In this document: one piece after another, positions 29,669 through 40,900 of the stretch
How the letters are laid out: the number at the start of each line of letters is the position of its first letter
How positions within the stretch are numbered: the first letter of the stretch is position 1
Source of the DNA: Dendrocalamus latiflorus
Taxonomy: Eukaryota; Streptophyta; Magnoliopsida; Poales; Poaceae
NCBI GenBank assembly: GCA_017311315.1
Contig: CM029647.1
Coordinates: 6,208,576 to 6,272,575 of the forward strand
Direction of reading: 5' to 3'
DNA length: 64,000 nt
Position numbers and translations under genes: made by a program
Notes under the pieces: generated by a model
What the model saw: the letters and a program-made list of their open reading frames with translations, nothing else
The model's database searches: none
What the model was told of the DNA's origin: nothing

Positions 29669-31660
29669 TATCGGCCTAGTAGATATTTACGACCACGTTA
29701 AAGCTTCGATCTTAATAGTTATAGCTCATTTATAACTACGTTGTGGTTTACGATCACTCAACTGGTTACGACCACTTCTTACTATTACGCATGTACTCAT
29801 AACCAAGTAACGACCACTCCGGCTTGCTACTGCGTCTTCCCGATCGGCTTGTACTCGTAACCTTGTTACGACCAGCACATCCTCGTAATGACCACGCCTA
29901 CTCTATTGTGTACATGCTCATACCTTTTCTTTGATAAGATTTATGACCACGCTCCCGCTGCGTTTTGCACGTACTCGTAACCGAGTTCTGATCGCCATTC
30001 TTGCATTGCGATAACATCGATCCTTTGCCTTTTATCTCCACCGTAGAGCCATCGCCAAACTTAACTTTGTCCGAAATCTTCTTGTCAAGCTCATGGAACA
30101 TAGAGTGATCTTCCGTCATGTGATTGCAGGCTCCATTATCTAAATACCACCAATCAGTGTGATCGACGCTGCCTTTCTCCGTGCGTAGTTTAGGAACTAC
30201 ATTCTTCTCATTCAACATCACCATGCCTGGCATCTCTTCAACACATAAGGAAAGAAGTAGTGCCGGCTCAACATTCTCAGTACGGTTAAGGTTTACCTCC
30301 TCATCCTTCTTGCTTCGACAGTCCAAAGTGTAGTGACCGAACTTGTCGCACTTAAAACACTTTATGTGGCTTTGGCACTCTGATGCGTAGTGCCCATATT
30401 CATCATATTCAAAGCACTTGATATGTGACTTGTCATGGGATCTTTCACCACCACCTTGTCCGCGGTCACGTCCCCAACCATTCTCGTGACGTCCTTCTCT
30501 CTCGGTGCTGCTAGAGCTCTCCTTCTTTGTCTTCGAGTTCCTCGCTTCCCACTTGGTTTGGGTAAAGAGCAGCTTCTCTCCTTCATCCTTCGAGTGCCGT
30601 CGACCCTTGAGTCCTTCCGTGAATGTTCTGAGATGACCGATCGCTTCCATGAGTGACTTTGCTGCGATGTCGCCAAACTGTTCAGTCATTTCGATAATCT
30701 AGAGGAATCGATCTGGGACCGAACTGAACAGTTTTTTGACAACATCGCTCTCTTTTCAGCTTTGCACTGAGCGAGTGGATCTCACCCATCAGAGTAGTGA
30801 GTTTCATGGAGTACCCGATGATCATCTCTGTGTCTTCCATCTGCAACTTTCTCAGTTGACGTTTGAGCACTTGAGCGCATGCCTTCTTGACGCGATCTTC
30901 GCCTACCCATATCTCCCTGAGTGTGATCTAGGCTTCTTTCACTGTTTCCTTCTCGACGATCGACATCATCACGTTATCTGGCACTGCTTGCAAGATGACC
31001 ACCATCTCGTCTCCATCTTCGACCACCGACCATACCCTTAGCGAACGCAAGATTAACTTCATCTTGATGGCCCATATACCGTAATTCATTTCACTCAACA
31101 TCAGGTATTGAATCAGGATCGTGGCGCTTCTTATCGTCGGCTTGATGAGCATGCCCGTTTTCGATGGATCGAGTTCATTGCCTGCCATCGCTTTGTCCTC
31201 TTAGGCTCTGATACTAATTGTTGGTCCAGTTGATGTTTACGGCCACGTTGAAGCTTCGATCTCAGTAGTCATAGCTCGTTTACGACCATGTTGTGGTTTA
31301 CGACCACTGAGCTGGTTACGACCACTTCTTGCTGTTGTGCACGTACTTGTAACCGAGTAACAACCACTCGGGCTTGCGACTGTGTCTTCCCGATCAGCAC
31401 GTACTCGTAGCCTTGTTACGACCAGCACGTTCTTATAACGACCACGCCTTCTCTGCTGCGTACGTGCTCGTATATTTTCCTTGATAAGATTTACGACCAC
31501 ACTCCCGCTGCGCTTTGCACATACTCGTAACCGATTTACGAATACCCGATACTTCGACTGCAAACACCAGCGCATTCGACCATAACCACTTTGCCATCTC
31601 TTCGAGTATACTCGTTACCTTTGAGCACCCTTGATTCTCGATGATTTCGAGCACCCGATA
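29669..31660 (-). mobile_element. R3: decayed gag-only LTR element
   Basis: The 5' LTR (from 31219, TGTTGG...) and a truncated 3' LTR (about 29669-29990) share about 320 bp with the CTCGTAACC / ACGACCAC repeat pattern. A primer site TAGTATCAGAGC lies at 31205-31216, 2 bases inside the LTR as in R1. The interior is a broken gag. In the left LTR the similarity stops at about 29990 and runs straight into the protease region, so an internal deletion removed the end of the interior and part of the LTR. The right end and the target duplication could not be fixed. Confidence 0.8.
29991..31188 (-). pseudogene. R3 gag/protease pseudogene
   Basis: The start at 31188 opens a Gag core (MNYGIWAIKMKLILRSLRVW) that breaks near 30930, continues in another frame (30682-30870) and again from 30689 to 29898. 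The last piece has zinc knuckles (one altered, CFEYDEYGHYASEC; one intact, CFKCDKFGHYTLDC) and the protease motif WYLDNGACNHMTE. At least two frame changes make it non-functional. It belongs to the same family as R1 Gag, with the same double knuckle arrangement. Confidence 0.85.
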
Positions 31661-31829
31661 ACCTAGCCATTATCTACGTGGACTTGAAGTCAAGAGCCAA
31701 ATTTTCAGAGAGTAATTAAAGCCGACAGTAATAGTGACGTCTGAGCTTAGCTATGGGTATTCTCAATAACTTGGCACTATATAGCTTGTTACTGTAGAAG
31801 AAAGAATGGTTAGATAAGATTATCTGCTG

Positions 31830-32090
31830 ATTGATTTACCGTATTGATGTATGTGCATCTTAAGACACGCCTAACAAATAAATTTGCTTGATACTTAACC
31901 TATCCCATGTCAGTTTTTTTGGTGAGGTGGAAGAGAGGGGAATAGAGAGAAGAAACTTTATACTCATGCAAGTATCAAGCTTTCTTAGGAAACCGAGAAT
32001 TTAGTGAGGTCATCTCTCTCCAAACTAATCACTCTCTCTCATCTAAATACAAAGTTTAGTATCATCGTTATAGTATCAAACTATAACTTC
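31830..32090. repeat. MITE-like repeat
   Basis: TTGATACTTAACCTATC near 31889 is mirrored by GTTTAGTATC / TAGTATCAAACTATAAC near 32050-32085. A GAG/CTC-rich interior lies between. Assignment is by structure only. Confidence 0.35.
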
Positions 32091-32244
32091 CGTTCATGCC
32101 CGGCCTGTCCAAATCCTAGAACCAAATTTGATCGTTCCATTCATGCCCGGCCAGCTATCCATGTACGTTAGGCTAATAATACATGTTGTTCGCTCTCTCA
32201 ATAACAAAATGTTGACTAAAGGGGGAAAATGATTTTGACATATA

Positions 32245-32470
32245 TGGGCCTGTTTTTTTGGCCGAAGCTGGTGGCTTTTGACTTTTGCTACAGTACCTAC
32301 TTTCAAACGGAGTATTTTTTTAAGACGGGGTCTACAAGTTAATTGTAGTACACGTTGAAAACCCAACATCTGTACCAGCCAAAATCGCAAATGAGTATCT
32401 CTCTTTCCAAAATTCATAAATTTTAAATAAAACAATAAACCGCAGTCGTAAAGAACAGACCCTATATCTG
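32245..32470 (+). mobile_element. MITE, family 2
   Basis: It starts GGGCCTGTTTTTTTGGCCGAAGC and ends CCGCAGTCGTAAAGAACAGACCC. The core TTTCAAACGGAGTATTTTTT and CTGTACCAGCCAAAATCGCAA is shared with the other family members. Confidence 0.65.
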
Positions 32471-32929
32471 ATAGCCTCCTTGTATATCTAGAGGAGTTCA
32501 TGCAAGGAGTACTGTAAATTAACCTGCTTCAGCTAGAAAATGAGAGGATACCTAACAGGATCTTTCCCAGATCCACAGCATCCTTATCTTATTCGGTCGA
32601 TTGAATAGCCAATGGGCAGGCAGGCAACGGGATAACGATGAGTTGGAGGCAACGTAGACCAGTGAAGACCGATTGCACAGTTACAATACTGAATGCGCAA
32701 ACCACCAATACTTGCAGCAAGTTGGAAGGCGAGAGCACCCGCATTTTCCAATTCTCTCTGTTCAATCGAATACGACGGCTAGAAGAGAGTAAATAGAGTT
32801 GATAAGATTATAAGATTTTTTAAAATCCTTTTTTAAAGTAGAAGCACAACTTCAATTTTTCACTACAATAATTATGAAAGGTTATGAAGTTTATAGACCA
32901 ATTACTCAAATAAAAAGACTCAAACGAAA

Positions 32930-34865
32930 CTGTGCAAAATCAGTAGTACCCCTACAGTAAAACGGCGGTGCCGCTATAGTAGAACCGGTAGTACCGCTGC
33001 TGCAGTAGCACCCGTACAAGAATAGTAATATCAACACAATTTCAGAACGAAAATCGATGGAATTTTTTATCCGTTGGTCCAAATAATTTGAAACTTGACA
33101 TGCACCTTCTTTAAGATATCAGGAACATATTCCAATCAATGTTCAAGAAAATCATTGTCAAAGTTCTGATATTTTTCCATTTAAGTGAAGGTTGCACTAA
33201 TACCGATCAAAAGAGGGAAATCTTGATCTGTTTTTACTCGTGAGTTCTAGATGATCCATATGACTTTGGATGGATTCTCACATGTCATAGCAAAACTAAA
33301 TCATAACACAAATTCAAGCCAAAACTCCCATAAGAGCAAAATCCGAAATCACCTCTCTCTTAAGAAAAATCGAGCATACTCAAGAATTTTCTCTAGATCA
33401 TACCTAAATGGATGTGATTTTGTCTCTAGGAGACATCTCCACCTCTTGCACTTCCTTGGCACCAGAAAAGCTCAAGAAAAGAGCAATCCAAATAAGAAAT
33501 CCAAAAAAATTAAAAGCACATAAGGGGATCTGTGGCACAACTCACTTGGGCAAAGTTTAGATGTTCATTTCACTTGAAAAGAAATATTTTATAGCCAATC
33601 CCTTAGGATAGTAGAACTTTAAACCTAGAGCACACACATATAAAACTCCAACATAAGAAAACTTTAACCCTAAACACTCTCAAGTCTCCCAGTCACCCAC
33701 ATGACTCAACTCAAGACATGGCTTATATATATAGTAGAGGCTACCACCTCACACCAAATTAGCCACTTCTTAGTAGATCACACCACTTACATATGGAAAA
33801 CCCGGTAACCCACACACAAACAGATTTTATTCTCACACACACTTGCATGCTTTTCAAAGCGTGACTTCCGCAAGGCTCCACAAGCCCGATAAGATATTCC
33901 AACCATAAAGACGTGGCCTAAACCACATAGACCAGTGCCGTAATTTTACAAGCCGCCACTCCATCCGATATTGGGTAATTTCTCAAATTACCATCTACCG
34001 GTCTTCACGAACGATGCGATTCCCATGACTTGCCGCCAATATCGTACACCCACACCGAGGCTATCTTCACTTGAAACGCTTATGATGCCTAATGATTACC
34101 GTCAAGATTGTACACCTACTCCAAGGAACGTCGCCACTTGAAATGCACAAAACTAATTGGCACACCACATACACACATTGTCTCTTGACGATCCTTGTCT
34201 TTCTCTCGTGCTTCTCGGCTTGAGATGTTGCTCCACCCAGACTTATGCAACATGCCATGGCCTCAGGACCCCTTCCGTAGCATCGGTCTTACTGCTGGTC
34301 GCAAGAATTATCAAAACACCTACACACCAAAGAACAACGCAATCGATCTGAGTGCAAATGACATGCAATTGACTCTCAATTAGTAAACTAAATGCATGAA
34401 CACACGCCATGACTAACACATGCATAGACTCCCCATGACTAACACTTTACGGACTCACGCTGTGACTAACACCACCAAAACCAACACTCACAACAAACTC
34501 AGCATAGGGACCAGTATGACCGTAGCACCCATGCTGGTCATACCACCAACTCCACACTAGTCAGACCGTTTTGCCAAGGCCGGTTAGACCACTACACCCC
34601 GGTCGTGCCACGATTACAACGCTGATACTATCGCACTAGGTCTTAGCCCAAAAACTCCAAAAAGAGCTCCTTTGAAAATAGCTATCGACAACCACAGGCC
34701 GGTACTATTGCTTCGGCCAGTCATATCATGATTTCAACACGGTACTACCGCCAACATGAACTCAAAATGTAATTTCTCAAAATCTAACTCAAACAACAAA
34801 ACAAGACACAAGCAATATAAAATACTTACCACTCTCGTAGAACTGCCACTACATGGTCTCGCACT
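32930..34865 (-). mobile_element. LTR retrotransposon fragment, reverse orientation
   Basis: It has reverse-oriented similarity to 28100-28740, a TATA-like tatatatata near 33725-33735, and GGTAGTACCGC palindromes at both ends (32945-33010 and 34660-34750). No pol or gag frame was recognised. Confidence 0.45.
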
Positions 34866-34975
34866 CTCATTCTTACCGTGACAATACTTAACGCGCAAAC
34901 TACCAATACTTGTAGCAAGTTGGAAGCCGAGAGCGCCCGCATTTTCCAATTCTCTCACTCTCACACAGTTACAAT

Positions 34976-36023
34976 TAGGGTTGTAAATGAGCCGAGCTCA
35001 AGCGAGCTTGACTTGGAAAGCTTGAACTCGGTAAAAGCTCGAGCCGAGCTTAAACGAGCTTAATATTGACGTCGAGCTTTAAGCTGGGCTCAAGCTCGGC
35101 TCGGATAAAGCTCGTGCTTGCTCGAGCTCGGCTCGTGTAGGCTCGATTACACATCACAACCATTCCACATTTGCCACTACATATCATCACAGAGGCACAG
35201 AGCATAAGGATGTTAGTAGAGGAGGAAAGGAGTAGAGAGGGAGTAATGAGGGTTGGTACTGGGCCTGCTGGCGATTGGGGGAGCTAGGCGAGTAGCGGGA
35301 GGAGGCAGCGCCGGGAGGTTGAGCCGACCGGAGCCCGGAGGTACGGGGGGAGCCGTAGCTGTAGCCGGGCGAGTAGCGGGAGGAGGCGGCGCCAGAAGGT
35401 CGAGTTGACCAGAGGCTCGGAGGCACGAGGGAGCCGTAGTGGTAGGAGCCGTGGCCGAGTTGTAGTGGGCGGGTCGGCCATGGATCTAGCCAGATCTGGG
35501 TATGGGGAGTCAAAGGGGAGGCCGAGCCAGGGGCGTCGCGGCCGAACCAGGGTGACACGTTGGAGGCTGGGAAGCGCAGCGGGTGAGCTGGAGCTGGAGG
35601 CAGCGTAGGGGTGGCTGAGGCAATGCGCAGAGGAGCTGGTGGCATCGGAAGGCCGGCGGCCAGGCCGAGGAGGCGAGGGGGCACGCTGCCGGAAGTCCGG
35701 TGGCCGGGCCGAGGAGGTGGGGGGAGGGCGGCGCCGAAGGCCAATGGCCAACCGAGGAGGCGAGGGTGGGGGGATTCGGCTGGCAAAGGAAAATGAGGAA
35801 AGGAAGAGATAAGGAGAGAGAGAGAAGTGATGGAGTTGGGGCTGGCTGGCTAGGCTGTAAAAATGGGAGTCTGCGCCCTCGTGGGCTATAAACAAACTCA
35901 AGCTTGCGAGCTCGGGATCAAGCTCGAGTTTAGTTCGTTAGAGTTTGATTCGAGCTCGAATCGAGTCTAAAGCGAGTCAAGCTCGAGCAGCTCGCGAGCC
36001 TTGGGGTTTTTTTTATAGCCCTA
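34976..36023. mobile_element. hAT-type element, 1048 bp, GC-rich interior
   Basis: The ends are TAGGGTTGTAAA and TTTATAGCCCTA. The flanking 8-bp duplication GTTACAAT (34968-34975 and 36024-36031) is typical of hAT transposons. Both subterminal regions repeat GAGCTCGAGC/GAGCCGAGC motifs. The interior has open minus-strand frames rich in Pro and Ser with a local repeat (GAASSRYSP), but no transposase is seen. Confidence 0.88.
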
Positions 36024-36099
36024 GTTACAATACTTGCAGCAAGTTGGAAGGCGAGAGCACCCGCATTTTCCAATTCTCTCTCACACACAATTTATCTTG

Positions 36100-37100
36100 G
36101 CATAGTTTTCTCAAACTTTTGCAGTTTTTTTATAAATAATAACCTTTACTTTACATCGAACTTGTCATCTTCATTTGGTTGGATGTAAGCATCGTGGAAA
36201 CTAATTTCCGTTGCCCAATCGGCGTGCTTCTGTTCCTACAGTCGTGCTGCATAAGTGCATAACGTAGAGCGACAGACACCGAAAGCGAGCACGGGCCCGT
36301 GACTTTGACGAGCCAAGAAGACGAGGCACAAACGTGACAAGGGGACGCACGATTATGGCATGCTTTTCTATACGCGCCCCCTATCATATACTGTTGCTCG
36401 AACAGGCAGGATGCGTAATCACGTTTCACGTATAGGCTGACGTACGTGTCCCCTGCAGAGCGCCGGGAGCAAATTAAAAGGCGGCATCGACTGACCTGAT
36501 CCCTTCGCCATTTCATCCTGATCGTCTTATTCGCGACCTGATACGTATCTTGCCGGTGAATGCGCGATCGGAATGCTCCCCTTGTCAGGCCGGATTAGCC
36601 GCATGAGCCCAGCTTTGCGAACGCGGTTTCCCTGTTCCACTCATGTTCCTGTCGACGTGACGGAGATCCAAAACATCAGGGAAATATGAGGGGATAAGAA
36701 TAATGTTTTAGATTTTTGCCACGTCGACGAAAATACGAAGAAAATATAGAGAAAGAAACGGGGAAGCTGCCTTCCAGCTCTGCCGGCACTGGGCGCCTTT
36801 GTCCCGCCCATTTCTGCGGTAGCCACCAAATCCCGCGCGCCACAACACAACGCCGTCGCCCGCGCCGACCCGCGGCGAGCCGCGCGCCACACAACCCGCA
36901 ACGCCCGTGCGGCCATCGGTGACCCACCGATTCGGCGCGGCCGGCTGCGTAAGCTTGCCGCAGCGCCCGTCGGCCGTTGCCCAGGCGCGACCCCCACATC
37001 GCCCAGGCCACGTACGCCGGGCGGACCGACCGTCCAAGCCGTCGCGTCTTCGAGTCCTGGCACGGGCGCCGGGACGCCACCATGGCAGCGCAGTGCCAAT
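36100..37100. other. duplicated non-coding segment, no gene supported
   Basis: This is the counterpart of 21340-21860 in copy A. GC-rich frames on minus (36641-37099) have no family features and are not conserved as frames in copy A, so I do not call a gene. Confidence 0.5.
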
Positions 37101-37102
37101 TA

Positions 37103-37188
37103 GGCCCTGTTTGGAATGCAGGAATTTTTACCGATTCCTGCGGGAATTAAACTGTTTCCTGCAAAATTCCTCTGTTCCAAACAGGCCC
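37103..37188. mobile_element. Tourist-type MITE, 86 bp
   Basis: The ends are GGCCCTGTTTGGAA and TTCCAAACAGGGCC-like, flanked by the TTA duplication (37100-37102 and 37189-37191). Copy A lacks it at the matching site (about 21848, gccaatta). Confidence 0.88.
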
Positions 37189-37938
37189 TTAGCATTTTCT
37201 CCTCAGGGCGACATAGGGTGAGCAGCTCAAGCTTGATAGCACAATCTACGATATGAATCAAGTACATAGCCCTGCTACATTGAAACCAACCAAATTTGAT
37301 CAAACTTTGAAAAGAAAACGCAATGGCAATGCTTTGCATAAGCCTACTTGGAAAAAAAATGCTTTGCATCAACTAAAATCCCCAAACGGTACAACCTTCA
37401 TTTTATTCCACCCAGTTCCGAAGGAAATGATGACATACATATTCTTTTTCGTTGCGGTTTTTAGTCTAATGAATAGCGATTACTGAAATAAGCTAGAAGT
37501 CACTAAAAAGCTAAAAAGAATGAGATCGAATTCTAGTTTCCCGTGTCCAGCTACTGCATATCCAATATGGGTAAATCTCAAACATAAGACTCAACAGGCC
37601 CCTCCCAGCTGAACAAAAAAACAAGCGGCGGCACACGCTTCTGGACCACGGTCTCATCATGTACAAATTACACATCATGTAATAAACACATGTACACTAG
37701 TCTCAACAAGGAATTGCCATGTAAAAACGCAACAGGGAAAATACCCGCGACCATCCACATCTCAACTGCGCAAGGCTCCTCCCAATTGGAAGGGGAAAGG
37801 TCATGCCTGTGACAAACCAAATATACCTCTTGTCCCTACGTCCTGTACTTATCAAACAGCATGATCATCACTGGTTCACCGATCAGACCATGTTGTGAGG
37901 CAAGCTCCTTTTACCCAACTTGAGCACACTGAACATCT

Positions 37939-40900
37939 CTAGCCTAGCAAGTCCTTGAAAAGATTGGGATTGTTCCCTGTTGGCGTCACACCAACTTGCC
38001 GTGCGGTGGCGTCCTTCTGCAAGGCATCTTGAAGGCTAAGGCCCTTCTTTGCAGCTACCGCAGTTGCTCCTTTGTGGGAGTCCTTTAAATGAACATCACC
38101 TAGTGTGGGTTCTGTGGATCCACCGGTCGCCCCAGTTTGTACATCATCCGAGAAGATTGACATAAGATCTGGTGTTTTGGAAGTGCTGGGAGCTGGGGTT
38201 CCAGAAAGCACTGGAGAGGCTGATGCTGGTCCAAGGAGCCCTTCTAACTGTGTGAAAGGGTCGGCTGATGGAGGACTTGATGAAACCGGCTCACTCAGAT
38301 CCAGCAGATCAGGTGGTGTGGCAGTAGGGATTACTTGCTCCTTGGCAGGCTGAGGTGCTGTATTAGGAACAGTTACTTTCTCGGTCGAGGGACTCTCCTT
38401 TGCTGTCTTTCGACCAGCCTGTCCCTTCCTATCAGCTTTAGCAGCGGAGGAACCAAAAAGCGAAGCAGCCAACCGTTGCTTTTCTGCTGAAACTTCTGTG
38501 CCCTGCTGTCTCTTAGAACCATATGAGGATTCCCGTGCCTGTGAACTTGCTGACCCTCCCCCATCAGAATAAGAGCCCCCATTGGCTGCGTGTTGGCTAG
38601 ATGTTGAGCTTGACGGTGTGGTAGAGGATGAATAGGCTGGCCTTCCCCATTTCTTTTGAACCCCATCAAGGCGAAGTTTGACACCAAATTCACCAGAAAG
38701 TGCATCGCCTGATGGCTGGGACCTTGACATTTGATGGTCTTCCTTATAGTAGGTTGGTTCTGGAACTGGAACCAGGTCAGTAGCAGGCAGGGAAATGCTG
38801 GCTTGTGAGGTTGCTAGATGCAGTGAAGGTTTAGGTAGCTCATAGGCCTCAAATCTAAGTGTATGGGCAGATGTCTCCTGCTGCTCTTGGGTTCTGTAGT
38901 TGCCAACACTTACAACTCCTGATCGTTCGCTCTCAGGAATGTAGGGTGCTGCACCCTTTTCCAAGGCTTGCTGCACATAACTGTTTAGAAATGAGAGGTT
39001 TCTGTCGACCTGCAACATAAATTAGTATTCACGAAATTGTTAGATTTTTTTCGATAATATCAGATCCATGTACAGAAAAATAAAATCATAATAAATGCAT
39101 ATATTTTTGGATGCTAACACTTGGTACCTCAGCCTTTTGCATTGAGACTCGGAAGTAAATAAATTCACAAAAAAAATATGTCAATATTCTGGTTTGTGTG
39201 ATGTCTAGGCCAAGAAATTAAAGATCATATCTGGCTTGCAGATATATTTACTCTTTGAATGCCATATGTTTGTTTCAGCTTGACTAAACTTTGTTTAAAA
39301 ATTGTATGCCTGCTTGTGCAGAAAACATGCAATATATGCCCAACATATCATAATGCCACCATACCAAAATGCGTTGTTGCTCGTCCTAGGGTTGACATAG
39401 AAAAGCCCCGGCAAGAATTCAAACAGAAAAAATAACCCACGTCGTATGCAGATGCAGAGGGAGAAACCAAAATCAAGGCCACATTTCGTGTGATTAAATA
39501 TACACATTTCCTAATTAAGCAAACCAAACAATCAAAGTAACAGGCGCAGTTCAGAGAAAGACATAACAGTACCTCAATATCTTCACAGCTTGCATCTGGG
39601 GGCATTACACTTTCAACAGCCTGTTTGTCCAAGCCTAGTAAAGCTTGTAGCTCATACGCACGCTGCTGCAAGTCTGTTGAATGTGAAGTTGACAATTCAT
39701 CTACCAATGTTTGACACTGAAAAGAACGAGAGGAGCAGATTTACAAATATTAAAGTACAGACCAGAGAAGGTACCAAATCTACAATAAGAATTTTCCAAC
39801 TTCATGGTAAAGCAATTTTGTCTGAAGAAATGTTGTTGATGTTTCTTTTCTGTGCCCTTCCCACCATATGGATAATATTTACATCACACACATCTGTGTG
39901 CTTTCCTCTTGTATGAAATGTGCTTTGCTTTTACATCATTCTGAACTAAATCATATGCCAGATCAAACAATGGTTTTGCAGTTTTGATCTTTACCAGCAT
40001 AATATCATGGCATCAAATTATTTATGGGAAAGTTGTCATACAATTATGAAATGCAGGCATGTAGGATAGATGACAGGCTGACCATAGTCTTGAGTTTTCT
40101 TTAATCAGTGGTGCTCCAACTTTGCAATGCAAGATTATTTGCCAAGTCTGTCAGCATATTTGCTCGTCTTCTTAGATAACCAGCACTACAGCTGTAGGTG
40201 CCCAGCCGAGGCAAATGCACCAAACATGAGACTTGGATAATTAAGGCATGTCAATGCTATATAATAGAACTCCAGTCAACACAGTGTTCAATTGTTCTAA
40301 CTTGCAGGTGCTGTTAAGTCTTGTGAAAATTGCTTCCCTCTTTCCATGCACATGCAAAGCTACATGCAATAATCATATTGTGGCTTGAAAAAAGATTACA
40401 GCTAATGATAAATTGGTATAAAAAATGATGAAATGAGACTGTCCAAAAGGCGCAGATTTTCATTTACCTCAGGCAGCATATCAATCTTCCTTCCAAGAGC
40501 AATTTCAAATGCAAATATCTTCAAAATTGCCGAGATTGCGTAAGCCTTGAACAAGCAAAGCCAAATAAACAACATCACATGTCAATCAAGGCATACAAAA
40601 GAAGATGCATATCAGCAACATAATATAGACTTTGTACAATTACAAAACTGGAAGAAAAACAATTCCGTAATAGCTTGTGTCAAATGCATGCTAAAAATGG
40701 TCCTGCATGTCCTGTGCAAAGACTTAACGTGAATTTGCGTATGAGGATGAAGCACTTTCAATCATGGAATAAAATTGATTGTCAAACTTCATCGTGGAAA
40801 AAATATCAAGACCTTGAGGTTCACACATTAACTCATGTTTGTATGTCGAATATATATATGTTAAATTCATGGTTGTCACGGCGAAGTCGGCGACCACGGC

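Larger units (their letters stand above)
32690..36090. repeat. three dispersed direct copies of a segment of about 60-75 bp
   Basis: A segment with AATACTTGCAGCAAGTTGGAAGGCGAGAGCACCCGC-type sequence (shortened here) occurs at about 32690-32765, 34885-34965 and 36028-36090. Copy A has only one, degenerate, copy near 20870-20910. About 2.1 kb of LTR-like sequence separates the first two, and a hAT element separates the last two. Confidence 0.75.
29298..37430. repeat. segmental duplication, copy B
   Basis: It matches copy A (14287-24750) in nine ordered blocks: near 29298, 29395, 29488, 29565, 32605-32760, 36190-36450, 36780-37105, 37190-37260 and 37290-37430. It ends just before the 3' flank of the AP-4 epsilon gene. 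Confidence 0.75.

Noticed and set aside
36641..37099. 152-codon frame on minus
   Set aside because: The matching region of copy A (21680-21860) does not keep the frame, so it is not under coding constraint.
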